Shown: positions 22,480 to 34,525 of the stretch, one piece after another
Numbering within the stretch: the stretch's first letter is position 1
Layout of the letters: each line of letters opens with the position of its first letter
Assembly (NCBI GenBank): GCA_033239525.1
Contig: BSYO01000023.1
Span: forward strand, 14,827,304 to 14,891,303
Source: Nepenthes gracilis
Lineage: Eukaryota > Streptophyta > Magnoliopsida > Caryophyllales > Nepenthaceae
Direction of reading: 5' to 3'
DNA: 64,000 nt
Position numbers and translations under genes: made by a program
Notes under the pieces: model-generated
The model's input: only the letters and a program-made list of their open reading frames with translations
The model's database searches: none
What the model was told of the DNA's origin: nothing

Positions 22480-24071
22480 CAACCGGGCGACACGGATGGA
22501 TGCCGCCCTGTAACTTGACCAGCAAACAGCGGGGGCCATCTCGCAATTTGCACCGAGGTCCTCTGCGCCTCCTCCAGCTGAAGGATTCGTCCCGTCAAGA
22601 AACCATGTTGGGCCTTTGAAATCCTAAGGGCCTCTTGAGATAAAGCAAGCGCTTCCTCAGATGAAGCAAGCGCCGTACGAAGCCGCTGGTTCTCTTCTTG
22701 GACGGCCTTCAAAGACTCCACCTCCCGTTGAGATCGGGCGATTTCGCCCACCAGCCGGCCAAGGCCACCAAGCAGATCCCAGAGCTACAGAGAGAATCAA
22801 AGATGTTTAAGTACGGCTGGCAGGAATGGAGACGAAGAATAAGGCAGCGAAATACCTGGGAGATGATAGGATCCTCACTGGGGGCAATCTCCTCTGGGAC
22901 CTCGGGCGCGGGTGGGCACTCCGCAGGCGCCGTAGGAACATCAAGAATGGCCTCCGAAGAAGGACCCTCAGGGGTGGGGGGCTCCACTACCTCCGGGGCA
23001 TCAACAACGACCGGGACCTCCAAGGCCGCGGCCATCGCCTCCTCGCCGCCGACAAGGTCAAAGATCTCCCCAGCAGTGACATCAGCAGCAGCCTTCACCT
23101 CGTGAGGCTCCATGACCTCGTCCAAGACTGTCTCCTCCAAGGCACCAAGGGCCTCAGGATGGGCCTCGACACCTGAAGGCGGTGCTGCGACGGCCTCGGG
23201 CTCCGTGGAAGGGCCAGACGTCAACCGCGCGGCCACCCTAACCATGGGGGCTATGATGCGGTCATCCTCCGAGGAAGACTCGACAACAAGACTCCGGCGG
23301 ATCCCCGTAAACCTCAACTGCGGGCTCTTGGAAGGCCGCCGGAGGGCTCCCGAATCACAAGAGGACCCTCTCTTTCCTCGCCTTCTTCTTCTTCTTCTTT
23401 TTCGACGCTAAGCAATGGCGAATCCCGGATGGCACTGGTCCACTTGGCTTCCGCCAGCTTTTCAGGGGACAGCCAGATGTTTTTCTTCCCGTCTTTGGCC
23501 GCCTGTGTTCGCCAACACCAAATCGTGACCTCCCCGGCAGCCTCTCTCTCCTCGCCAAGCAACGTTGAGCCATACTTGCTAGCGACGCTTTCCCCACACG
23601 GAGGAGAGCTCCCAGTCGTCCACCACCTTGAGAAAGAAATACCTGTCCTTCCACCTTTGGTGGAATCAGGGTTCCCACCGCTCATCTCAGCGAACTCGAG
23701 GCGGGGGGTCATGGCTATCCACTCAAGAGTCTGATTAAAGCGGAACATGATCTTCACCATGACCGCCTCGAGGGTCTTGCCGTGTGTGCCGCGCGCGAAG
23801 ACGCACAGAGAGACCAGCACTGGATGGCGTTAGGTCAAGCCGCAAGGGACACCCAACTCCTTCATCGCGGTGAGCTCTACGGAACAGGAAAACGAAGTCC
23901 ACCTTTAAGGTGAACTTCAGATAATGTAATGTAACCAATCGGCGGGCTCTTCGCCTCTCTACGGCGCCTGAACCACCATCGAGTCCGACGTCGGAATGTT
24001 ATACTTCCCCTGATCGCTTGAGATCTTGCGAAGTAAGGGAAGAGACAATCTCATCAACACTAGGAGCCATG
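22480..24071 (-). pseudogene. Antisense reading frame of Tat1 (putative gypsy-type transposase/coiled coil)
   Basis: The start is MAPSVDEIVSSLTSQDLKR at 24,071 on the minus strand, and the N-terminal domain continues (LHYLKFTLKVDF, then CVFARGTHGKTLEAVMVK). A Trp-rich middle follows around 23,350-23,700, then an acidic Pro/Ala/Glu-rich linker (23,317-22,900). The C-terminus is strongly heptad-like (22,751-22,560: EIARSQREVESLKAVQEENQ, then ALASSEEALALSQEALR). Frameshifts near 24,000, 23,830 and 23,320 break it. The N-terminus resembles the domain annotated as a putative gypsy-type transposase, which is found on the antisense strand of plant Tat elements. Tat2 carries a relative at 31,093-32,700. 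Its function is unknown. Confidence 0.7.
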
Positions 24072-24468
24072 GTGGTAAGTAAGAAAAGCAAGAACGACGC
24101 GAAGGTTTTCGAAGGAAACTAAGGGAAGGAAGGAGAAAACGCGAAGAATAATGAGGATACGACGAAGGATTTAAAGAGATTTTTGAAAAGGTGAAGAGGC
24201 GTCCTCATCATGACCATTCCACGTGTCAACTCCCCATACGCAGTGGGCAGGCGTAGGCCTTAGGGTTTCCTGAGGTGATGTCACATCAATCGACCATCGC
24301 ATTCAATGCTCCATGGGGAGGGGAAACGGCGGCTAAAGATTGGTTCCGTGATTTACAAGAGGACCTCGGACACCTTTCACGCCAGCGGAAGACGAAGACC
24401 GCGGCCTATGATGGCGAAAAGACATGTCAAACGGCTGAATCCTCGAACCGCTTGACATGGGGGGCTCG

Positions 24469-25680
24469 TGGTGGGTCCCGAACCTCGGGGCCCAGAACCA
24501 CAAAAGGCCCAGCCCAAAAGGCCGACTTGATAAGAAGACTCCTTTAGGACGGACTCCCTAAAAGGCCCATGAACCCTAACACGCCGTACGCATTCAACAG
24601 CCGTGACAGTGTCTGCTTTCCACAAATGGTGGCGATGGTTTGGCGTGCAGCGCCACGTGTCCTCTATGGTATCACAATGAGACTCCTTTAGGACCTTTGG
24701 ACCATCGTAAAAGGCCAAAATAATTTGTAATCACCTTGAGGACTAAGTTTCCTTCCATTACTATATGCAACGGCTCCTAACACGCCGTGGTTTTTCACCC
24801 TTCACCATACGAGGGTTTTGGGCAGCCATGCGCATCCCCGCGCCATACTTTTCTATCGCTAGACTCCATTTACTTTGTGTTATGACCGCCCCCGTACACA
24901 GATCCGTTCACCCATGGCAGGCGGCAATTTTATGGTGGAAAATTAAAACATTGATTTGGTGAGAATCGGGATGACTTTAACAACGTTTAGCTATAAATTT
25001 CTCTACAAAATTTTAAATAATAAAATTTGTTAAAAATTAAATACCTCACTCGATGTAAATTAAAATATGAAAAATTAAAGTGTAGAAATATAAAGTTAAA
25101 AGAGCGGCTCCAAGACTCAAAATAAAAAAACTCCACAAAGTGTGAGAACTCTAGTAAAATAAAATTAGAAGAGAGAAAACTATTTGACTCAGAAAATAAA
25201 AAGATAAAACGATACTCCCTAAGAAATATAACATTATTAATCACCTGATTGCAATGGTAGAGTTATAACGACACAATATAATGTAAAAGTCCGATATTAA
25301 CCCAAAATTAAATCAACCATAAACATATGAGACAAATTTCCTCTTCTTTATATAAGTTAAAATTTGAACAATAGATAAATTTGAATAGAACCTAGTATAC
25401 TAAAATATTAAATTTGTGAAATAAAACCCACCATATTTACCAAATTTTTCACCCTTCACCATATCGAGGGTTTTTCACGTAAAACGAATTTTAGATTAAT
25501 TCATCCCCTTTATCTCCCATATTTTTCTAATCGCTAGACTCCCATTTACCACCGAAGACAACAAAAGCATCCAATAAAGACCGCCCGCGAATACACCAAG
25601 AGATCCGTTCGAACGCACCATTTTAGAAAAATCTCTCAACGAGGATGGGCGATACTGACAAAGAGTTCCCGGACGCAACA
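24469..25680 (+). repeat. 3' LTR of Tat1, an interleaved composite
   Basis: Both ends are right: TGGTGGGTCC after a G-rich tract, and GGACGCAACA before the ATTTT duplication. The 1,212 bases between are not one LTR. In 24,469-24,935, pieces from the first and second halves of the 5' LTR alternate every 10-40 bases. GACTCCTTTAGGAC occurs once in the 5' LTR (18,081) but twice here (24,537 and 24,681), and ACACGCCGT also occurs twice. In 24,936-25,500, second-half LTR pieces (TACCTCACTC, GATACTCCCTAAG, TTTCCTCTTCTT) alternate with pieces of the downstream flank 25,690-26,365. From 25,440 to 25,680 the LTR end returns, with inserts from an unidentified third sequence. Confidence 0.85.
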
Positions 25681-28140
25681 ATTTTATATTTTAAAATAAT
25701 TAATAGAAAATTAAAACATTGATTTGGTGAGAATCGGGATGACTTTAACAACTATGGTTTAGCTATAAATTTACTAAGAGATACAAAATATTAAATAATA
25801 AAATTAAAAATTGTTACAAATTAAAATACTTTTAACGGTTGTGCCATTCGATAGCGATGTAAATTAAAATATGAAAAATTAAAGTGTAGAAATATAAAGT
25901 TAAAAGAGCGGCAGTAGTTTAATCATCCAAGACTCAAAATAAAAAAATAATGAACAAAGTGTGAGAACTAACTAATAGAAATATAAAATTACAAAAGAGG
26001 TGGTGGCTCAACTATTTGAGACTCAAAAATAAAAAGATAAAATGATAAATATAAAAAATTAAATAATAGAAATATAATATTATTAAATATAAAATGTTAG
26101 ATGATCTCAATGGTTGGTTATAACGTCTTAATTTTCTAACACAATATAATGTAAAATTATAAGGCTCCGATATCAACCCAAAATTAAATCAACCAATGAA
26201 AATAAAATATAAACGGTATGAGACAAATGAAGTTGAACTGATCTAAAAATAAATTTTATATTAAGTTAAAATTTACAGGAACAATATGATAAATTTGAAT
26301 AGAACCTAGTATACTAAAATATTAAATTTGTGAAATAAAACCTATCACTCCGAAATATTTACCAAATTTCCCCCTCTTTTTTTCTCTCTCTTCCCGTTCA
26401 CCCCGCGCACTGCTCTCTGTTTTCTGTTTTGCGTCCCCCAACCGTCGCTGTTCCCTTCGTTTTTATCTCTTTCTCTCTCTCTTCCCCCTCCCCTCTCTCT
26501 ACTTTTCCTTTCCTCTACCTCAGGGCAGACCCACTTTTCTCCTTCACCGGGCCCACTCCTCTATTTATAGAGGAGGGGTGGCGGTGAAAATATATTTTTT
26601 TCTTCTTTTTTTTTTTCCTTTTTTTTGCCGTTTTCTTTTATTTTTCATTTAATTATATATATTTAAAAATATATACATATATTTTAATTCTTTAAAAATT
26701 TATTTTCTCTATATTTCTTGGATTGGTTAAGTAGATTGATAAAATGAAGACTCCATATGATCCATTTGTATATTTTTATTCTAAAAATTCTTATTTGAAA
26801 AATAAAATATGTATAATTTAAATATATAATTTAATTATGTAAGTTAAATAAAAATTACTACAAAATAACAATAACAAAATAAAAATAAAAATATAAAATT
26901 TAGTATTCGTCATATCTCTCACCCTATTCATTACTAGTCTCTTAACAATATGAAAAAAAATAGATAAATACTAAAAATAAATAAAAATACCACTTTTGTG
27001 GGTATTATTATTACATTTAGCAGATTCAATAAGCCTTTAAACTCCCTAGGTAACCCTAGTAGATGAGTTAAGTTTTGTCAGGATTTTCAGTGATGATACC
27101 CAAAAATATCCATAGATATTTTAAAATACATGTCAATTATACTAATATTAAAAGGATTAATAAAATGAATATAAATATTAAATATTATAAATTTAGTCAT
27201 CTTAAATCTATTATTAAGAGAGCTTAAGTGTGTGTGTGTTTATTTTATTTTAACCCATTTAGTATAAATATACATGTTCATCATTTTAATATTGACTTTA
27301 AAATCTTATCAGATATGCACTTATAAACAATTTATCAAACTCATAAGTTGCACTCAAGAATTGTGTAAATAAGAGTAAATGTACTGAAAAATCAAGTTAT
27401 ACAACTTTTATAATGAAAGACATTATTTATGAGGAGACTTAAAAACGTAAATAAGAATATCCTGAATTTATATTTATGAGTTATAATTACCAAGGTCCTT
27501 TCAGTTCTTTACCGATTGTAATAGGGTCACGAGTTTATAGTTACAAGAATGTGATGAGAATTTTATAAAGAAATATCTTAGACAATAAAGACTTATCATC
27601 TCTTTCTAATGCAAACATCTCCATGTTTTTCTTTTCAAAAACGGCATAAAAAAAAAAGAAAAAAACCCATATCAATTTACTTATTTCTCATTTTGTTCTC
27701 GTCTTTTTCTTTTTTTTTTTTTCTTTTTTATCTTTTTTTTTTTGGCATTCTTTTTCTTTTTTTTTTCTTTAAATTTTTGTTATTTTTTTTTTTTTATCTG
27801 TTTTCTTTTCTCTTTTTTTAATAACCAATTTTATTTTTAAAATGAGAAGAGTATGTAAAAGGAGAAATAATATATCAATAATCAATTTCTAAATTTTGTA
27901 GTGTCTATTCTTTTTTTTCTAGAGTATAAAGTAAAATACAATAATAAAATTTAAATCTATATCCATTTTTTTATTCACGACACAATTCTCTTATTATACT
28001 CTCTCAATTATGTTTGTATCTCAAGACATATGGGTAGAATAAGTATTTAATATATTTAGGTCAATTTTTTTAACGTGGACAAACCAAAGAAAATATAATT
28101 ACAAGCTTAAAGTTTGCTTGTAATATACTTAAATTGGTTT
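25681..28140. other. AT-rich flank with pyrimidine-rich, LTR-like promoter block
   Basis: 25,681-26,365 is the intact version of the flank whose fragments appear inside the Tat1 3' LTR. At 26,366-26,580 lies a CT-rich block. On the minus strand it reads as a TATA element (CCTCTATAAATAGAGGAG, about 26,555-26,572) followed by a GA-rich leader, which suggests a minus-strand LTR of another element. 27,690-27,820 is a poly-T-rich tract. I see no gene. Confidence 0.5.
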
Positions 28141-28734
28141 CAAATTGATACGCCTTGGATCCAAACTTTGAACGGATTTAGGTCGAACTGACTCTTTGAA
28201 TTTCGGTCACCATTTTGTGCGCCTGGGATCCTGCATACCATAATTACAAACAAAAGGTCAGAAGATGGCGAGAGATTGTCCCACCGTAAATATTCTGACA
28301 CTTAAGTCAGTAAATGACCTTATGAGAATAAAAAGGTAAATGCAGGGGATGCAAGATGAATGCTAGGTGAGGGATTTTAGAATGATGATCGGATGTGCAC
28401 TCGCAGAGAGTGACTTTAGTTGTGAATTGTTCGTAGAGAACGACCTCTCTGAGTATTGAGTTCGTTGGGAACTAGTAACAAGAGAGAGGGTAGAGTGATT
28501 AGATGCTTGATAGCTTGGTGAATTTCTATTAGTTTGAGTGTGCTAGAGAGCGTTTTTAGGGAGTGAGTCTCCATGGCCTTTTATATCCATGGGCCTCCGT
28601 TACCTTTCTTTGGTAGCGTGGCGAGATGCTCGTTCTTTGTGGGGATCATTTCCTTCCCACGTATGAATGCAGGTGCCATTTTGGGATACAATTGTTTGGA
28701 AGAAGGATTCTTTTACTTCTGTGGAAATGCAATT
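28140..28734. other. Unclassified LTR-like sequence before the Tat2 coding part
   Basis: The stretch contains TCTGACACTTAAGTCAGTAAATG and a TATA-like CCTTTTATATCCATGGGCC, features seen in gypsy LTRs. I could not find a paired copy or clear ends. The open frame starting at 28,573 takes its first part from this region, and only its part from about 28,735 on is pol-like. Confidence 0.4.
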
Positions 28735-30160
28735 TGGAGATTTGACAAGTTGAACTTGATCCATGTCTCCAAAATTGAGAACTGGAAGGCTGACCAACTT
28801 ACTAGAGTAGTGACGGCCGAACACTCAGAAGAATACGTGAGGGATATGAGGAAAGTTTTATGCTCTCCCAACATAGAGGAACAGGAAACGATGCAAGTTT
28901 CCGACGCCGAAAATTGGATAACACCTTATTCGAGGTACCTGGTTGACGGAGCACTGTTAGAGAATGCGGACAAGGCCAAGCAGATAAAAAAGATGGCCGG
29001 TTGGTACACCATAGTCGACGGACGGTTCTATCGCCACGAATATTCGACTTCGTACCTTCGGTGCCTTACTCCTGAGGAGGCTCACTACACCTTGAGCGAA
29101 GTTCACCTCGAGATATATGGATCACACGTTGGCGGCAAGAGTTTAGCATTCAAAGTCATGCGCCAGGGATATTGCTGGCCTACAATGAAGAAGGACGCCC
29201 TAGAGTTCATGAAGAAGTGCGAGAATTGCCAGCTCCATGACAATCTTTATCACCAACCGCCCATAGAGTTGAGGTCCCTCCAAACTCCTTAGCCTTGAGC
29301 GCACTGGGGGCTTGATATTCTCGACCCGTTTTTCATCACAATCGGGTAGAGGAAGTTCATCATCGCGGGTATAAACTGCTTTATCAAATGGGTTGAAGTT
29401 GCCCCACTGGTTAAGATCACCGAGCACAATAATTTAGAATTCGTCGCTAAAGCATAGTGAGCAGATTTGGTATTCCCGAGGTTATCGTGATTGACAACGG
29501 AACCCAATTCTTGGGGAAGCGCTTCACCAAGTATTGTACCAATTTTGACATCAGATTTGTCCATACTTTGGTGGCATACCCTCAGGAAAACGAACAGGTA
29601 GAAGTCACCAACTGTACGTTACTCCACGGTCTAAAGGCTAAGTTGGAGGACACAGGGGGCTCTTGGGTCGACCAGTTACCCTCTTTCCTATAGTCTTACA
29701 GGATGATTCCAAAGGAATCAACTTGTGAGACACCCTTCAGTCTTTGCTATGGGACTGAAGCGGTAATTTTGGTTGAGATCGGACTCCCAAGTCTTAGGGT
29801 CGAAGCCTTCGATCCACTTGGTAATTCCTAGAATATCAGAAAATACCTAAACTTGTTGGAGGAAGCCGTGACGCAATCTATATGTAGACAACATCATACC
29901 AGCAATGAGTCACTTGTTATTATAATAAGAAAGTAAAAGCACAGCAATTCAAAATTGGTGACCTGATCTTACGAAGCATAGAGGCTACAGGCAGGACCAT
30001 CAACCGGAACAACCTTTCTTTGAATTAGAAATGCGAATTTCTAGTTTCAGTCGTTCAATGGAATGGAGTATACAAACTCTGAACCCAGAACAAAAAGTTG
30101 GTCCTACAGATGTAGAACACAGCCCATCTAAGACGTTACTTCCAGTGAAGACCCATGTAG
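28735..30160 (+). pseudogene. Tat2 RNase H end and integrase
   Basis: From 28,735 the frame reads the end of RNase H (FDKLNLIHVSKIENWKADQL) and the linker. It then gives a complete integrase zinc-binding domain: two His in HYTLSEVHLEIYGSHVGGKS and two Cys in KKCENCQLH. A stop follows at 29,290. The catalytic core continues in shifted frames (GLDILDPF first Asp; VIVIDNGTQFLGKRFTKYC second Asp, in the open frame 29,457-29,693; ENEQVEVTNC carrying the Glu). The C-terminal domain decays to about 30,160. Gag, protease and reverse transcriptase are absent upstream, so the copy is 5' truncated. Its integrase resembles that of Tat1. Confidence 0.8.
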
Positions 30161-30350
30161 GTCATCTGTATGACATAAGCATGCTTTTAACATATATTGT
30201 CAATAATAAAAGAAAATTCTTTTCCATTTGCATTGCACTTTGTGTCTCTTTTTTTTTTCTTTTCCATGTGAATACTTGCTTGTAGGTTACACGAAATAAA
30301 TGACCTAGACTACCCATAAGTCGGGCGAATTTTCACCCGTTTGTAATGAA

Positions 30351-30510
30351 ACTCTGGTCATCTAGGCAACTTGTAAGTAGTCAAATTAAATCTTAATCAT
30401 CCAAGTGGGCCATAAGTGGTCGACTTAAATCTTGGTCATCCAGACGGCTCATAAGTCATCGAATTAAACATTGGTCTTCCAAATGACCCGTTCGCGGTCT
30501 AATTTCAAAC
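30351..30510 (+). repeat. Four tandem repeats of about 40 bp downstream of Tat2 pol
   Basis: Units run C(T)TGGTCATCCA, then GGCTCATAAGTCATC, then GAATTAAA. Each carries a small dyad around TGG-TCAT-CCA or TTGG-TCTT-CCAA. The position between pol and the antisense frame is the same as in Tat1 and Tat3. Confidence 0.7.
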
Positions 30511-31092
30511 CTTAGGGGCTTAAACGATACGTGTGATGACCTCCTCTAATAGGAATTAGCGTTGTCAATCTACGACGGTCAACACCTCAGGAGCAAAGTG
30601 CTCCGTCCAAAAGCTGATTGCCCAAGATCATACATGGGCAGGACCACCCAAGCCTCAACTCACGCTTGAGTATAAAATCGGCTTGATACGACATCAGGAG
30701 TCACCTTGGTATCTCCTCGAGGGCTTAAGTCCATTTGAGAGCACAATAAATGTCTCTAATATTGTGAGGCGGACGGCCAATTTGTACAAGGGACACAAAG
30801 TAGGCCTCCTAATACAAAGAACAAGTAACTAAAGGGACAGCCAATGAAAGCAACGTAATGGAACGCAATATGTCGATAAAATGACTATTTTATTAATGAC
30901 GAGGCTGTATTTACAATCACATCCAAAAACGGAATAGCATGGGATACAAAATCTCTACTAAGGAGTAGAGCTCAAAGGAGGAGGCGAGAGAGGCCCCTAT
31001 TCACTTCGAGGTTGGATCACATGGCTCTCACATCACCTGGCAGTGCGGTTCACTGGGTCAAGGACACCAATGAAAAAATTGGGATCCACTAG

Positions 31093-32700
31093 TTAGGCAA
31101 TGTAGTGATTAATGTTGATGCCTTCCCATAATCGTGCCCATAGGGCCTGAGAAACCTCATGTGGACGTATGCAAGGAGATAGCTTGTTCTCTAACGAAGA
31201 TATCTTTCTTAGAAGCTCATCAGTATGCCCCACCGCCCGGGCAACCTCCCATTCCAGTCTCGCAGTTTTCGCTTTCAGTTTAGACAAATCTGACCGGTGA
31301 GTAGCCTTCTTCTCTTGGGCCTTTAGTAGGTCCATCTCCTCCTCGAACCAGATGATTTCCTCTTCATGGTCTAAGACCACCGTTAGCCATTGACACAATC
31401 CCTTGCTCATTTCGGCTAGAATCTTTTCCTCCTACTAGAAACCAAAGAAGTTATGCAACAACAGCAGAGGAAGAAGAGAAGAAAAGTTTCAAAAAGTCAC
31501 CAGCCATACTTTTCGTTACATCCTTACTGGTTTGCTCCACGACCTTGGGCCTGATGGTGGAGGACTGGGAGCGACAAGCTACTTAGTACGCTCCGCTAAA
31601 GCCTCATTAGTGATCTCCTCCGCCAACTCAGCACTGATGTCAACTACCTCAAAAAGCTCTTCTACGGCTGGCTCATCAGGCGCAGAAGATGGCTCCATGG
31701 CTAGCTCCTCCGCCTCAACTGGTAGCTCCGCAGGTGGCTCTAACTACTCCACTAAGTCCTCCTGCTGCGATAGCGCAGCGACAACGCCACTTGCAGCAGT
31801 ACGCAGCATGGCCTTGTCCTTCTCCACGACAGCCTCAACGCCAGAGCGTTCTCTGGCTCCAGCGAATCGTCTGGCTGCTATATAGTCTGGCTCTATGGAG
31901 GATGACGAATAGGGCTATATCGTTGCAGTCCTCTTTTGCCTTAGACTTCTAGGAGCATCACTTGTGTAAAGTGCACCAGCCGCATTAATGGCGATAGTGT
32001 TGGCTTTCCTTTCGCACTGTAAGGCCGCCGGCGGTGGTGGTCCAACCTTCTGAACCGGAGAAGTAGGTCCCCAATGGACTTTGTTGGCTTCATCTCTGGA
32101 AACCAGGTGATCTCTCCTAAACTCGGAGAGATGGTCCCTCACTAACTACAACAGTGGTTCCATAGCAGCCACCTCCTTTTTCTTGGGTGTCTTGATGAGA
32201 GGATTGGGAACCTTACCCCAATCCATGGATAAAAGCCATGTATCCTTAACGTGCACAAAGGAGAAGCGATCCTTCTAATTCTTCAAGGAATCGTAGATGA
32301 CATCGCTGATGTGAAAATCTTGGGGGGACAAGGAGATCCAGTCCCGACTTTGGGTGAACTAAAACATCACCCTGACTACCTTTACCGTCAGCATCCGTGA
32401 ATGGTGACGAAGGAAGATGCACATCGAACAAAGGTACTATACGACATTGGTATGGAACCGTGCGATAGAAACTCTGAGCATTGTAAAGAAGGCGAGCAAC
32501 TCCTCTGGTACAGGGAGGCATAATCCACTCCTTAGATGGGCCTCGTATATAGCAATGTGACTCCTAGGAGGGAAGAATGCCCTATCGTGCTGGCTGGACA
32601 TCGTGAAAATAATCTTCCGTGAGATGTTAAACTCAACATATAATTCTCTTACATCACCAGGAGAAATCATGGAAGCAATCTCAAGAACGGAAAGAGCCAT
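31093..32700 (-). pseudogene. Antisense reading frame of Tat2
   Basis: Met at 32,700 (MALSVLEIASMISPGDVREL) begins a domain like that of the Tat1 antisense frame, continuing IYEAHLRSGLCLPVPEELLAF. Shifts follow near 32,440. A basic/Pro-rich middle is seen around 31,915-32,142. The C-terminus at 31,410-31,190 is a clear heptad-type coiled coil (EEEIIWFEEEMDLLKAQEKK, LKAKTARLEWEVARAVG). The order of an N-terminal domain, a low-complexity linker and a coiled coil matches Tat1 at 22,480-24,071. The sequence has diverged strongly from Tat1, so shared architecture suggests past selection rather than recent copying. Confidence 0.7.
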
Positions 32701-33059
32701 AGAAACGGGAGCAAGAAGAACACCAGGGACTTAGAAATTTTCAGAAGGAAAGCGTGAAAAATTTGAATGGACGCATAGATTATAAAAGAACGCAGCTGTT
32801 GGAGAAGGACAATGCATCGAAAAGGTGCGCCCATCATCGCTGACATGTGTTGCCTCCAGAGAGGACGTGTTCGAATCAGATCTTTTGGTAAATTAATTAC
32901 CGAGATCGCGAATTCACTATATGATGACGTGTGGCAAACTTTTCAACTAATAGTTCGACGACATGATAGTGCGTTGATTCAATCCCCACCAATTCTCCGA
33001 ATTCTTACTTAGATGGTGAACGAATTCAGTCAACGCTCATTTTTCTATTAGTTCTCCGG

Positions 33060-33700
33060 ATTCTTACAGAATAGTCAACGAATCCGATCAATTCTCCAAA
33101 GGGTGCACATACATAAATTCTCCAAAGGTGTAATTCTTAACGCACGTGGGAGGTACATGTGCTACATCACTAAATATAAAATCTCCTATGCTTTTTTAAT
33201 GAGATTAATACATATAAAAATTTTAAGTCTTTTAAGCACCAAAATAGAAAGAGAAAAGAGGAGGATGAGAGAGAAAAGGAAAAAAAAAATGAAGATTAAG
33301 TCATATATTTGTAATTTGAATCATATTTCAATAATTGCCGACTTTGCTACATTGTTTTTGTTGTCTAAAAGAACAATTTATTGCTCATATTTTTCTCATT
33401 TACTTTTATATTTTCTATTGCTTGAAATTTTTATTATAAGATATTATATCATTCTGTTATTAGATATTTTATAGCCAAAATCATCGTATAGTATATATTT
33501 TTTAGACTTTAATCCCGTAGTTTTTTATCCTTATTTTTTAAAGTGATTTTTTCATATAAAATATTATATCTCATTATATGTGATTATTATTTCGAGCTAA
33601 TATATTATCATATCATCTTTTTAATGGTTTAAACAAAGGGTTTGACAATAATCGTTGTAGAGATTCTTGACTTTGTCCGTAAAGTTTCAGTTTCTAGATC
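33060..33700 (+). repeat. Copia-type LTR end related to 11,040-11,660
   Basis: Shared phrases in the same order include ACGTGGGAGGTACATGTGC against GTGAGGGGTACATGTGCGT, TTTTATATTTTCTATTG, TTTTTATTATAA, AAAATATTATATCTCATTAT, GGTTTAAACAAAGGGTTT and TAGATCCCAA. The primer-binding site present in the 11 kb copy is degraded here. Confidence 0.65.
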
Positions 33701-34525
33701 CCAATATAAATTATCTTAGAAATAGAGTAAAAACTAGTGGATTTGAATTTGTAAAGTTTGATAACTCACTAATATATTGTATTGGTGGTAAATTTAATCC
33801 TACTCATATCGCATTAGATTGTGATCATAAAAGAACAAAGATAGACAAGAACCGGCACTGCACATTGCGTAGCCAAAATCCCATTAGTAGACTACAATAT
33901 GAAATATTTGAACCGACATAGCTAGCTAGGCATAGTCTTTCTAATTAGACTACTTAGCTTGCTAATCACGCCTGATATCAAATAAGTGAAGCTTACGACA
34001 TATACACCGTTTGCTCTTAATTTAATTTAGTTAAATGACAAAATGTACAATTTTACTAGTTGGTTAACAATATATATATATTTATTATAAGTAAGGTCAT
34101 ATTTTAGAGAATATGTTAACATGTTTCTTGGAACACAGCCATCGGCTCACTTGTAGGCATTCTAGACAAATTGTATACATGTGTATGTATTTATTATTAC
34201 TGTTATTAAACTTACATTTTAGCACAAGAGTTCTGTATATTTGCTTAGCTCACGTTTTTTTTTATGTTGATTAAATTTCCACAGGTGAAGTAATAGAATA
34301 TAGAATCTATTATTATTAAAGGTCTTTCTAACTAAGTGTTTAATTTCATATGGGTGCCACCTCTGAATATATTCCGACATCCACATCCAAAAATATTATT
34401 CTAGATTTATACATAATGTTCTTAATTAGGCTGTAAAACCTGATATTTTTTTGGGTTATACAAATTCTCAAACCTCTTTTTCCACAAAAAAATTCAGCAA
34501 ACAATCTTATAGCTCATTTGAATTA
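33701..34525. other. AT-rich DNA without features
   Basis: I see no gene or supported repeat. Confidence 0.4.

Larger units (their letters stand above)
17941..25680 (+). mobile_element. Tat-lineage Ty3/gypsy element (Tat1)
   Basis: The full 7.7 kb unit is flanked by a perfect ATTTT target duplication (17,936-17,940 and 25,681-25,685). The order is 5' LTR, a primer-binding site typical of Tat elements, a gag/reverse transcriptase fusion, RNase H, integrase, tandem repeats, a long antisense frame, a polypurine tract at about 24,458-24,468, and a 3' LTR. Coding parts carry many short deletions. The flanks (17,830-17,935 and 25,686 onward) are AT-rich and contain AAGTCGGGTATCG / CATAGGGAGTTGA, so the element landed in another repeat. 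The 3' LTR is abnormal and is described separately. Confidence 0.9.
28735..32800 (+). mobile_element. Truncated Tat-lineage gypsy element (Tat2)
   Basis: It holds, in order, the RNase H end, integrase, tandem repeats and the antisense frame. Both LTRs are missing or unrecognisable, so the limits are set by the outermost recognisable parts. Confidence 0.7.

Noticed and set aside
22698..23734. Plus-strand open frames opposite the Tat1 antisense frame
   Set aside because: They are low-complexity Ser/Gly/Ala or Arg-rich mirror images of the acidic antisense protein.
24469..25680. Using LTR divergence to date Tat1
   Set aside because: The 3' LTR is a composite, so any distance between the LTRs would be meaningless.
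27609..27821. 70-codon frame rich in Phe
   Set aside because: It is only the translation of a poly-T tract.
28573..28734. N-terminal 54 codons of the long frame that enters Tat2 RNase H
   Set aside because: Protein similarity begins only at about 28,735. The preceding part is LTR-like DNA that happens to be open.
31532..31952. Ser/Ala-rich plus-strand frames
   Set aside because: They mirror the linker of the Tat2 antisense frame.
33103..33474. 123-codon frame rich in Lys/Arg and Ile/Leu
   Set aside because: It lies within the LTR-like repeat related to 11,040-11,660, where no equivalent frame is open.
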